NCBI GenBank assembly: GCA_902984215.1 | Contig: CADWAF010000375.1 | Span: 1 to 18,038 of the forward strand | Source of the DNA: Willaertia magna | Lineage: Eukaryota > Heterolobosea > Eutetramitea > Acrasida > Naegleriidae | Direction of reading: 5' to 3' | DNA length: 18,038 nt | Shown: in pieces, positions 1 through 8,854 of the stretch | How the letters are laid out: each line of letters begins with the position of its first letter | How positions within the stretch are numbered: position 1 is the stretch's first letter | The notes under the pieces: model-generated | The model's input: only the letters and a program-made list of their open reading frames with translations | What the model was told of the DNA's origin: nothing | Databases searched by the model: none | Translations under genes and position numbers: made by a program

Positions 1-1281
1 ATGGCTGGATATGACCTGGACGAACCTTTTATTAAGATGCAATTACACAGATTCAGAAAAGCTCAATTTAAATTTTTACTGGAAAAAAGTCAAGTGGAAT
101 TGCCTGAATCAAGAACAGTATTTGGTGTGTGTGATAGGTATAATGTATTAAAGCCAGGACAAGTTTGTATTAGTGTTCCAACACAAGATAATGGTTCTTA
201 TATACCAATAATAGGAAAAGTTTTAGTTGGTAAAAACCCTTGTGTCCATCCAGGTGATATCAGAATTTTAGAAGCTGTTAGAAGGGATGAATTATTGTAT
301 GTACACAATGCCATAGTTTTTTCTACTCAAGGTGACAGACCAGACTTTCACAAAATATCTGGTTCTGACCTTGATGGTGATGAATATTGGGTTTGTTGGG
401 ATAAAGATGTAATTGAATTACTTGAAGAGAGAGAACCAGGTGAATATCCAGATAAAACAGTTCAGGAAAATATAGATTGTGCCAATGAGTCCCTAGATGA
501 AATAATTAGAAAATTAAAGGATTATTTCGTTCAATATGAATCAAGTAAAACAATACTTGGAAAACTATCCAATTTACACTGCGCTATAGCAGATAAATTT
601 GGAGTGCGGTCAGATGAGGCAATACAATTAGCAGAGAAATGTAGTGAAGCTGTAGATTCTGCCAAAACTGGTTTAGTTGTCCAAATTCCAACGTTTTATG
701 AACAATTTAAAGATCTCCCTCATTACATGCAAGATGAAGATGAAGATTGCAGCAGTAACAGAACATATTATAAATCAACAACTTTAATAGGACAAATACA
801 TGACGCAGTTAAGGAATACATGGACGAAATTGATAAATTAGTAAATGAAGGATTGAAAACTACGGTCTCAATTGATAAAACACTTTTATTGGACTCTAGA
901 CTAAAATACATAGACACAGTCAGTGAAGATTTTGAAAATTACTCAAATGAAGTGAAATCAATTGAAGAAAAACTTAAAGGTCAATATGCTGCAGAGTTGA
1001 AAAGTAGTGAATACAAAAAGTTGAATGATAAGTACAGATGTAAATTTCTTGAGATTTCAGATCTTACTTATGAAACACAATTGAGTATTGAGCAAAGACT
1101 TGCTAAGGCATCAGCATGTTATGATGTTTGTTATAACAAAGCAGTTAACAAAAGACAACTAGTACAAAGCGCCTTTTTATCTTATCCTTGGAGTGTATGT
1201 CTTTATGAAATGTGTTTCTTAATGGGTAGAATACTTGGTGACGATACAGTTTGTAGTAAACTTCAATTTAAATATATTTAA
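1..1281 (+). CDS. Cellular RNA-dependent RNA polymerase (RNAi type), C-terminal part, 5' partial
   Basis: Cellular RdRPs copy single-stranded RNA into dsRNA for Dicer/Argonaute silencing. The visible 426 residues match the catalytic half of the QDE-1/RDR family. GKNPCVHPGDIRILEAV (residues 78-93) is followed by HNAIVF and by SGSDLDGDEYWVCWD, whose DLDGD (123-127) is the signature carrying the metal-binding aspartates. Further on, residues ~176-226 (ILGKLSNLHCAIAD, then AVDSAKTG) match the conserved helical segment after the active site. A SACYDVCYNKA stretch and a YPWSV stretch near the end fit the usual C-terminus, so the stop at 1279-1281 is probably genuine. The ATG at base 1 aligns with the interior of family members (GYDLDEPFI, then the FGVCDRYNVLKPGQV block), so it is very likely an internal Met and the N-terminal half lies left of the window. 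The gene is less AT-rich than the LRR gene beside it. Family assignment is secure; the 5' structure is unknown. Confidence 0.93.
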   Translation: MAGYDLDEPFIKMQLHRFRKAQFKFLLEKSQVELPESRTVFGVCDRYNVLKPGQVCISVPTQDNGSYIPIIGKVLVGKNPCVHPGDIRILEAVRRDELLYVHNAIVFSTQGDRPDFHKISGSDLDGDEYWVCWDKDVIELLEEREPGEYPDKTVQENIDCANESLDEIIRKLKDYFVQYESSKTILGKLSNLHCAIADKFGVRSDEAIQLAEKCSEAVDSAKTGLVVQIPTFYEQFKDLPHYMQDEDEDCSSNRTYYKSTTLIGQIHDAVKEYMDEIDKLVNEGLKTTVSIDKTLLLDSRLKYIDTVSEDFENYSNEVKSIEEKLKGQYAAELKSSEYKKLNDKYRCKFLEISDLTYETQLSIEQRLAKASACYDVCYNKAVNKRQLVQSAFLSYPWSVCLYEMCFLMGRILGDDTVCSKLQFKYI

Positions 1282-1322
1282 AAGTAATAACATTAAATGC
1301 TTTTATTTCAATGCAACAATGG

Positions 1323-2672
1323 TTAATAGCTACGTCTTCTGCCTCTTCCCCTTCTACCTCTATAATCCATAGCATTATTATCTACGTTTTGTTGTGACAC
1401 ATTTGTAAATTTATTTCTAACAATTTTATAACAATAACTAATACTTATATCGTCTTTGTAACCATCTTCATATTCATTATAATGATTAATACTTTGTATT
1501 CCATTAGAATTTAAAAACATTTCTTTCATTGCCTCACATTTATTTCCTGGATTATCAGGTACTAATTGAATATTCATTACTTGATTAACGTTTTTAAATA
1601 AATATTTATAATAATCATCATATTCAGTTGAAAAATTAAATAAAACGCAATTAATTACTGTATTACATTTTATAAAAATATTATTGTACTGCATTTCACT
1701 ATAATGAATATATAAATCATTAATAAAATCTTTTACTGAAATATTTGCTGATTTAATACAATCTAAATTTAAATTTTGTAAAGAATTTATTTTCAATTTT
1801 AATATCATCACTATTATTAATATTAATTGTCTTTAAATTTTTACAATTTGAAATATATATAAAAGGACAATTTTCAAAATATAACTTTTTAATAGTATTG
1901 TTATTAATAAATTTTATTTCATTATTAACATTTCTTAATGATACTCCTTTTAAATTATTAAATAAATTAAATTTTTCATAATTAATCTTTTTAAATGAAA
2001 CACTAACATAAATTAAAGAATTTAGAATAATATCGTTACTAATAAAATTAAATAATTCTTCATTGTCAATTAATATACTTCTATCCATTGATATTTTTGT
2101 TCAATTTTATTTAATTTTAAATATTCTAATAATTTTATAATTTCATTACAATTAATTACTAATTTTGTATTTTGGTATTCATATTTATTATTATTTTCAT
2201 TGGATAATGAAATATTTACTTTTTGTAAAGTTGAAATGTGATTTTCAATAAATTGTTTTGCTATTAATATATATGATTGAATTTTAAGTGTTTTTAATTT
2301 TGGAAAAATAATTTTTGTAAAATCAATATTTTCATATAAATCTATTTTTAAATAAGTTAAATTAATTAATTGTTTTGATAAATTTATTAATTCATTTGAT
2401 GGTAAATGTGAAAGTACAATTTTCGTAATTAATTTTTTAGAATTGTCATTAAAAAATAAATTATTAATTTCCTTTTTATAAACAATAATTGTTTCATTAC
2501 GATGATACATAATTTCATTAAAAATAAAGTCATTATTAATTATTCTTTCTTTCAACAATCTATTTGTTTGTAATAATGGTAATAAAGTTATCAATACATT
2601 ATTGTCATTTTCATAAATTTTCTTTGGATATGAAGAATTACCTTTGAATATTATAAACTTATTAAATAACAT
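1323..2672 (-). pseudogene. Leucine-rich-repeat-like protein split over three frame-shifted segments
   Basis: Three same-strand open segments run head to tail: 2672-2070 (200 codons from ATG), 2088-1753 and 1811-1323. The first and third share a frame and the middle one differs, so the two shifts compensate. All three show an irregular LRR-like pattern (LINLTYLKIDL, LKTLKIQSYI, LKGVSLRNV, IKKLYFENC, LKTININN, LQNLNLDCI), so I read them as one ancestral coding region of about 450 residues. The first shift is best explained by one missing A in the A5 run at 2098-2094; I found no GT-AG pair of suitable phase there. The second could be one extra base near 1785-1780, or a 49-base GTGATG...TTTAG intron at 1811-1763, which is in phase. 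The product would end in a basic Arg/Gly tail (YRGRRGRGRRRSY). An in-frame TAG lies just before the ATG at 2672. Composition is far more AT-rich than neighbours. It could be a decaying gene or an intact gene with assembly errors; function unknown. Confidence 0.55.
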
Positions 2673-2712
2673 TGCGGCCTACGAAAAGTATAATGAAGAA
2701 ATACGTAAACGA

Positions 2713-3051
2713 ATGGAAGATGATAATAATAAGCTTTTCCAATTATTTTTCTTTACATTATTTCAGAGATTTAAATATGGTAGTTCATCTGTTTTTACTG
2801 AAAAAGATGTCACAATTATAGAAAAGTTTGCCTCTCTATTTTATAATTATTATTCCAAATACAACTTAATAGATAGATTGGGAGATATTTTAGAATCTGT
2901 TTTAAAAATTAGAAATAAGGATTTAGTATTTGAGCCTGAAAAAAACATGTCTAATTGTGCATTGACCTTAACAACTGTCTTAGATTATTTAAGAATATTC
3001 GGAACAAAACAAGAAAAAATAGTTAAGATTTTTTCCTCAACAAATAATTAA
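2713..3051 (+). CDS. Small hypothetical protein
   Basis: I do not recognise this 112-residue product. Its frame is open from 2617, but the first ATG is at 2713 (MEDDNNKLFQLFF...). Starting there leaves 40 bases to the oppositely oriented ATG of the LRR-like gene at 2672, which avoids an overlap. The protein looks helical and mixed in charge, with an aromatic-rich first half (FFFTLFQRF, FYNYYSKYN) and a later NCALTLTTVLDYLRIF stretch. There is no signal peptide and no clear membrane helix. Its base composition is less extreme than the LRR-like gene and closer to ordinary coding genes here. It converges on the RCC1 gene with 66 bases between stops. It may be a true small gene or the remaining 3' part of a larger one whose 5' end was lost where the AT-rich LRR block begins. 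The flanks give no functional clue. Confidence 0.4.
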   Translation: MEDDNNKLFQLFFFTLFQRFKYGSSSVFTEKDVTIIEKFASLFYNYYSKYNLIDRLGDILESVLKIRNKDLVFEPEKNMSNCALTLTTVLDYLRIFGTKQEKIVKIFSSTNN

Positions 3052-3117
3052 TGTGTGAGGCGATTAGGAATTTATTTTTTGTACATTACTAAACATTAAA
3101 ACTAATGGTGTACTCCA

Positions 3118-5675
3118 TTATCTTTGTTTAATGAAACTATTAAGTAAACCAGCGTTGATTCTGTCACAAAGAGCAGTAGTGTAAGCTCCTTTTAAAAGTT
3201 TACCATTAATAATCTGTGACTGATAACATAGTATCTTTTCACAATTATCCCCGTAATACCCACTATTACAAACACATTTATCTTTTCCAATACATGACCC
3301 TTTGCCATTACAGACACGAGGATCAGTTTGCAAATAACTACCACATCTAAAGAGACATTTTTCAAATATTCCATGCCTAATCCCTACTGAAATGTTTTTA
3401 ACGTTTTTTAATGAAGTTGGTGCTATAGAAGTTTGGAATGAAGTAGAATAACCACCCAAACCTAGTTGACCAACCTCATTTTGACCAACGTTATAAACAT
3501 CACCATTTTCAGTTACAAAGGAAACAAAGGTATCTGCTTTTACCTTAACAATTTTACCATTTACTGAACTAGTGTCCAATTTCTCAGGTACGCATTTAAT
3601 GTCAAAATAACCTGTTCCCCATGCAAAAACTTCTCCATCACTATTGATCGCAAACGAAGCATAACCACCAGCACTAACAGAAACAATAGTACCCTTAAAA
3701 CCAGTTACTTGAACAGGGAGAGATTGCTCATTGGTATTTCCAATCCCCAATTGACATTTTGCATTGTCACCAAACGTAAACACTCTACCATCTCCAGACA
3801 ATAGAATAGCATGTGTATTTCCTGCTGCTACTTGATTTAAATTAAATACGTCAGCTAATACACCTAATGATCTTAATGTTGGTATGTTCGTTGTTGCAAT
3901 TATATCACCAAAGGAAAAAACTTTTCCATCAGAAAGGATAACTGAAAATTTGTTTCCAGCGGCTATTTGAGTTATTGGTTTGCCTGAAAGAATTGTGAGG
4001 TCAACTGTGACGAAAGTACTTGAACTTTGGTAGGTTCCATTACCAAGTTGACCAGCGGTATTAGCGCCAACCGAGTAAAGAGTACCATCATTAGCTAATA
4101 TTAAAGAATGATATGTACCTGCAGCAATTAGACTTGCTGTCTTTCCCTCAGGAAGATTAACCTTCACAAAACTATCTCTATTCATGCTGGTACCATCAGC
4201 ACATTGTCCCCATTCATTATTTCCACTACAATATACCTCACCTTCCACTGTCAACAATAACGAATGGTCCTTTGTTGAAATATCTTTCAATGGTGTATTA
4301 AAAGGAATTGGAAGTTCAATTGGTTGTGCAGTATTTGGTACAGTGCTAATAGCAGGATTTAATTTTCCATAGAAATTAGCTCCAAAAGCAAAAGCATTAC
4401 CATCGTTCGTTACTATAAAGGTAGAACTAAACTTTGTTGTTAAGGTAAATGGTTTACCACCAAGCATCTCCAAGTTTGCAATTAATGTTGGCTCTTTAAC
4501 TATGCTCGACATTACACCAGTTCCTGTTTGACCATAATTATTTAAACCCCAGGCATAAATTTTACCGGTTGACGTTTCAATAATTGAAAACCCATCACCT
4601 GCGTGAATTTTAGTCACAGCCCCTTCAACATTAGATAAAGATATTAAAGTAGGTGTAGTTACTTTAGTTCCTTGCGTTGAAGATGTTAATTCGTAATTTT
4701 CATTATTTCCACAACCATACAATAATCCATCATTTGTTAATAATAATGAATGACTCAATCCAGCAGCAACCTCAACAACAATTGAACCTGGATTAATAGA
4801 TGCGTTTTGAAATAAGTTCCATGTAAAACCTCCAACTGCACCACAAAGTTGACCATAACTATTAGATCCAGCTCCATAAACCTCCCCATCATTCATTAAA
4901 ACTAAAGTAAATTTACCTCCAGTAGCAATATATTTAACCTTACTAACGTTAGGAATAGAACTATCTGATGGTGAAGTAAAAAAATAAAAATTTATGCCCA
5001 GTTCACCACCGGTACCATCACCAAAAACATTAATAGTTGTGCCTTCAACAGATTTTACAAAAGTACCCATTCTTCCACAATAAACATTAGAACATGTTCC
5101 TAAATTTTTGGGTTCTACTACATTTTGTGAAGGATCTAGGCCAGCACCCAATAAAGCTAAATAATTATTTTTTGTAAAGAATTTAGTGAACTAAAATATT
5201 TAAAACATAAAAACGTACATGCACGACCTAATCCATATAATGTTCCATCAGCAACCCTAAAGAAAGAATTAATAGATTCAGTGCAAATAGAAGTAAGAGA
5301 TGGTACTTGACCAAAACCAAGTAAAACAGCTGGGAATTCATTATTAGTACCTCCATTACCTAATTGTCCATAAGAATTATCACCAACACCAAATAATTGA
5401 TTATTTCCCGTTGAATCTATTGCTGTATTACCAAAGAACCAAGTATGATTTTCACCTGGAGCTATTTGTTTGACAAACATGTGGGGGAAAAAAGTAACGG
5501 GTTGTAAAACGTTGGTGAAGTTTGTGGTTTTTAATCCTAATTGGCCAAAGTTATTGTTACCAGTACCGAATAGAAAAGTTTCGCATTCATAACAAATAAC
5601 TGAGTGGATGGCAAGATGAACTATGATGAGTAGTGATAATAGAGATATAGATACAGCGATATTGAAATTTGGCAT
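3118..5675 (-). CDS. Secreted RCC1-repeat (beta-propeller) protein with C-terminal EGF-like module
   Basis: Two exons, 5675-5219 and 5156-3118, are joined across a 62-base GTACGT...ATTTAG intron. The join reads ...LYGLGRASLLGAGLD, keeps frame, and gives 831 residues. Residues 1-~29 form a signal peptide (basic-poor start, ISLLSLLIIVHLAIHSVIC), so the protein is probably secreted. About 14 RCC1-type motifs follow (for example FLFGTGNNNFGQLG, VYGAGSNSYGQL, LYSVGANTAGQLGNG, VFTFGDNAKCQLGIG, VYNVGQNEVGQLGLG), alternating with AAGxxHSLLL-type strands. Fourteen would suit two seven-bladed propellers, but that is inference. Near the C-terminus is an EGF-like module: CNGKGSCIGKDKCVCNSG then YYGDNCE, with Cys768, 774, 780, 782 and 791. 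No C-terminal membrane segment is seen. Nuclear RCC1, the Ran exchange factor, lacks a signal peptide, so this is not expected to be one. Ligand unknown; surface adhesion or recognition is only a guess. Confidence 0.9.
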
Positions 5676-5720
5676 ATTATTTTTTAAAGTTTTTTTTTTT
5701 AAAAAGGGATAAAAAGAGCT

Positions 5721-5734
5721 TCGTTAATTAACGA
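5721..5734. promoter_or_regulatory. 14-bp perfect palindrome upstream of the RCC1 gene
   Basis: TCGTTAATTAACGA reads the same on both strands and sits 46 bases upstream of the RCC1-gene ATG at 5675. The rest of 5676-5844 is A/T-rich, with a T-rich run near 5681-5700. A symmetric site there could bind a dimeric regulator, but AT-rich DNA produces palindromes by chance and I know of no matching factor. Only the symmetry is directly seen. Confidence 0.25.
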
Positions 5735-5844
5735 TTTCTCTTTCAAAGTAATGTCGGAAACTAGCAAGTTTATAAAAGTGCACCAAATTTTGATTAAGGG
5801 ATTTTATTAATTTGTTTACATTTAAGTAATGGTTTGTTATTAAG

Positions 5845-6147
5845 TTACTTGTTTCTATTGATATCAGTATCTTGTTCTCTTTCAGTTCCTCCTGTAACAG
5901 TATCTAAGGCACTAGATAGAGTGTTTGCAACAGTGTCATAAGCACTAATTCCTGCATTCTTAATACTTTCAGTCCAAGTTTCTTGTTTAACGTCTTCTTT
6001 AGGTTTTACTAAGGAATCAGCTACTTTTTCTCCAGTATCATCTTTTCTATCAGAATATTGCATACTTTCATTGATTGCATCCTTTCTTGTACCAACTTGA
6101 TCTTTTACTTCATCGTATCCTTTTTGAAGAGAGTTTCTATTGTCCAT
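5845..6147 (-). CDS. Small hydrophilic Hsp12/Hsp9-like stress protein
   Basis: This is a 100-residue, strongly hydrophilic protein starting at ATG 6147 with an A-rich leader just upstream. It has no cysteine, no signal peptide and no membrane helix. The middle (RKDDTGEKVADSLVKPK, then TWTESIKNAGISAYDTVANTL) resembles the fungal Hsp12/Hsp9 pattern RK-x-GEKxxExLKPD...S...E..K....D.A..VA. In fungi that family is unstructured in solution, folds on membranes and accumulates in stress or stationary phase. The resemblance here is from memory of the pattern and is weak outside that stretch, so an LEA-like or other disordered protein remains possible. It lies downstream of the carboxylase gene on the same strand, 196 bases from its stop, and upstream of the RCC1 gene with its own spacing on both sides. 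Confidence 0.55.
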   Translation of the reverse strand: MDNRNSLQKGYDEVKDQVGTRKDAINESMQYSDRKDDTGEKVADSLVKPKEDVKQETWTESIKNAGISAYDTVANTLSSALDTVTGGTEREQDTDINRNK

Positions 6148-6343
6148 TTTGTTTTTCTTTGTTTATTTAACATCCAGTCAACTGTGCAGAATTTATAAAA
6201 ATAAAATAATAGAAAAATAAAACTATTTTTACAAAAATAAATCCAAAATCCCATTTAGAAATAACACAAAAAAGAACATTTTCTTCATTTTAACAAAACT
6301 TTATTAGCAAAAAACTACAAAGGCAAACATCAAAATTAATCAT

Positions 6344-8732
6344 TTACTCAATTACAGCTAACATTGTTTCTGCAGCTACGACATCATTTGTTTTAAAAGG
6401 TAAAGATTTTACAACACCATCAATTGGAGAAACAATATTTGTGACCATTTTCATTGCCTCCATTACAAGAATTGTTTGTCCCTTTTTAACAGTATCACCT
6501 TCTTTAACAGCAACAGATTTAATGACACCTGGAATAGGACTCTTAAGGGAACCTACAGCACCAGAACCTTTCTTTTCAAATGAAGCTAATACAGGTGTTA
6601 AATCATATCTTTGACCATCTCTTGTAAATAAATAAATAGTTTTATGATCATCACTGAAGGATAATGTACTATGGAACTTTCTATTATCTATGAATGCAAC
6701 AATTTCTTTTGTTGTTGGATTGTATTGACCACTGACAGTATGTACATTTGAACCAATTGTCATCTTAAACTTATTAGTCTCTTTAACATCATAAATGTGA
6801 CGTACATTAACACTAACTCTATTTTCCTTTTCAATTGGATGTTCAAATTCATAAACTTCTTCATGTTCATGATTAAATCTAAAACCTTGTAATACATCAA
6901 ATGGATCAGCTGTCTTCTTTGTTAAATTCTTTGATAAAATAGATAAAGTAGCAAGTAAAAACATGGAATCATCAACTTGTCTATTCTTTGGGAATAATTC
7001 ATCATAATACTTTTGAATAAAGTGTGTTTCAAGTTCAATATCTCTAAATCTTTGATTTGTTGCTAATCTCTTTAAAAACTCAATATTTGTTGTTAATCCA
7101 GCAATATGATATCTATTTAAACATGAAACTAATTTACGTAAAGCAATATCTCTAGATTCTCCCCAAACAACTAATTTAGCAATCATTGGATCATAATAAA
7201 TAGAAACTTCATCTCCTTGTCTAACACCAGTTTCAACTCTTACTTCTCCTTCAACTTCTTCTGGTGGATTTAAATAACGAAGAACACCAGTTCCAGGCAT
7301 AAAGTTCTTTTCTGGATTTTCAGCATAGATACGAGCCTCAAAAGCATGACCATTAACTTTTAATTGATTTTGAAGTAAAGGTAATGGATTACCTGAAGCA
7401 ACTTGTAATTGCCATTCAACTAAATCTTGATTTGTTATCATTTCCGTTACAGGATGTTCAACTTGTAATCTTGTATTCATTTCCATAAAGTAATAAGTTT
7501 GATCTTGATTGTCCATAATAAATTCAACAGTACCAGCACCTACATATCCAACTGCCTTAGCTGCATCAACTGCACTTTCACCCATTGCTTTTCTTACTTC
7601 ATCTGATAAACCTGGAGCAGGGGCTTCTTCAATAATCTTTTGGTGACGTCTATTTTGTTATGAAATTATTAACCTTAAACAAACATAACTAATTACTTAC
7701 CTTTGTACAGAACAATCTCTTTCAAATAGATAAACACAATTACCAAGAGTATCAGCAAATACTTGAATTTCAACATGTCTAGGTGTTGTAATATACTTTT
7801 CAATTAAAACTCTTTCATCTCCAAAAGAAGCTTTTGCTTCAGATTTTGCGGCGGATAATTGTTCAGAAAATTCTTCTTCTTTATGAACTAATTTCATACC
7901 TTTTCCACCACCTCCCATAACTGCTTTAATTAATACTGGGAAACCAATCTTCTTGCATTCACTTAATAATTTCTCTTCACTTTGATCTTCACCATGATAA
8001 CCTGGTACTACAGGGACTTTTGCATGTTCCATAAGTTTCTTACTTTCACTTTTGCTTCCCATAGAGATAATTGCACTTGGTGGAGGACCTATGAATACAA
8101 TATTGTTCTTTGCGCATAGTTCTGCAAATCCAGCATTTTCTATTTAAAAACATTTCCGATGAATAAAGAAATATTATTATTAATTAAATGATGATTATGA
8201 ACATACCAGATAAGAAACCATAACCTGGATGGATAGCTTGACATCCACTTTGTTTTGCAATTTCAATAATCTTACTACCGACAAGATATGATTTACTAGA
8301 TTCTGGTGGACCTAATAAATAAGCTTCATCAGCCATTGAAACGTGCATTGAATTTGCATCTGCTTCACTGTAAACAGCAACAGTTTGAATACCTAATTTT
8401 CTTGCAGTTTTAATAACTCTACAAGCAATTTCACCTCTATTAGCAATTAAAATTTTATCAAAAAGTGGTTTCTTTTCAGCATTTAAAAGAGATGATGTTT
8501 GTTGATTATTATCTAAAAAGTGAGATTGAGTATGGAAAGAACGTAAAGAAGTAGAAGAATAAGTTAAAATATTATTAATTTTAGAATTATATTTTCTATT
8601 ATTTCTAGAACATAATGAATTAGTTGAGCAATTAATTAATGAAGAAGACTTTTTGATCGTTGAGTATTTGTCGGTAATTAACTTTAAAGATTTATTGCTG
8701 ACACCTCTTGGAAGCATTTTTATTTTTTGCAA
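6344..8732 (-). CDS. MCCC1: 3-methylcrotonyl-CoA carboxylase alpha (biotin-containing) subunit, mitochondrial
   Basis: This subunit carboxylates its biotin with ATP and bicarbonate for the MCC beta subunit, a step of leucine breakdown in the mitochondrial matrix. Three exons, 8732-8207, 8139-7701 and 7649-6344, are joined across 67- and 50-base GT-AG introns (GTATGT...AATAG; GTAAGT...AATAG), giving 756 residues. Joins restore conserved sequence: [17 protein letters not shown] and [20 protein letters not shown]. Residues 1-~85 are Ser/Asn/Lys/Arg-rich and acid-poor, a plausible mitochondrial presequence; Met6 is an alternative start. The biotin carboxylase domain begins at [16 protein letters not shown] (~91-106), with the ATP-grasp glycine loop GGGGKG at 251-256 and [14 protein letters not shown] in the third exon. 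The C-terminal biotinyl domain carries MEAMKM, with Lys722 as the expected biotin site. [20 protein letters not shown] and [18 protein letters not shown] favour MCC over propionyl-CoA or acetyl-CoA carboxylase. The beta subunit is not in the window. Confidence 0.95.
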
Positions 8733-8749
8733 ACTCTATTTCAGCTGCA

Positions 8750-8795
8750 TTACAACATCATCACCATTTCGATACTAACAATGTTGTAAATGGTG
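8750..8795. repeat. Interleaved pair of short inverted repeats upstream of the MCC alpha gene
   Basis: TTACAACAT (8750-8758) is the reverse complement of ATGTTGTAA (8781-8789), and CACCATTT (8762-8769) is the reverse complement of AAATGGTG (8788-8795). The order is A-B-A'-B', a pseudoknot-like arrangement, and A' and B' overlap by two bases, so both helices cannot form fully at once. The element starts 18 bases upstream of the ATG at 8732, in the likely 5' UTR or promoter. Function is unknown; it could be a protein site, an RNA switch, or chance. Confidence 0.3.
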
Positions 8796-8820
8796 TACGC
8801 TAAGTGGGTTAGTTGAAAAT

Positions 8821-8841
8821 TGTGTTGTTTTTAGCAACACA
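8821..8841 (-). promoter_or_regulatory. Short stem-loop just after the fucosyltransferase stop codon
   Basis: TGTGTTG (8821-8827) and CAACACA (8835-8841) form a perfect 7-bp stem around a 7-base loop. On the minus strand the hairpin lies 13 bases past the TAA of the fucosyltransferase-like gene, inside its expected 3' UTR and upstream of the MCC alpha gene. It may act in 3'-end formation or mRNA stability, but a stem this short could occur by chance. Confidence 0.3.
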
Positions 8842-8854
8842 CAAAGTGTTAAAT

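Noticed and set aside
2038..2077. A 40-base GTATAT...TTAG intron to explain the first frame change in the LRR-like gene
   Set aside because: Splicing it would put TAA immediately after the junction, so it cannot join the two coding segments.
4184..4372. Plus-strand frame of 62 codons inside the RCC1 gene, and a minus-strand frame at 3192-3374
   Set aside because: Shadows of the RCC1/EGF coding sequence, which is strongly supported by its repeats.
6344..8732. Propionyl-CoA carboxylase alpha or pyruvate carboxylase as the identity
   Set aside because: [10 protein letters not shown] and [18 protein letters not shown] follow MCC alpha more closely, and there is no carboxyltransferase domain as in pyruvate carboxylase.
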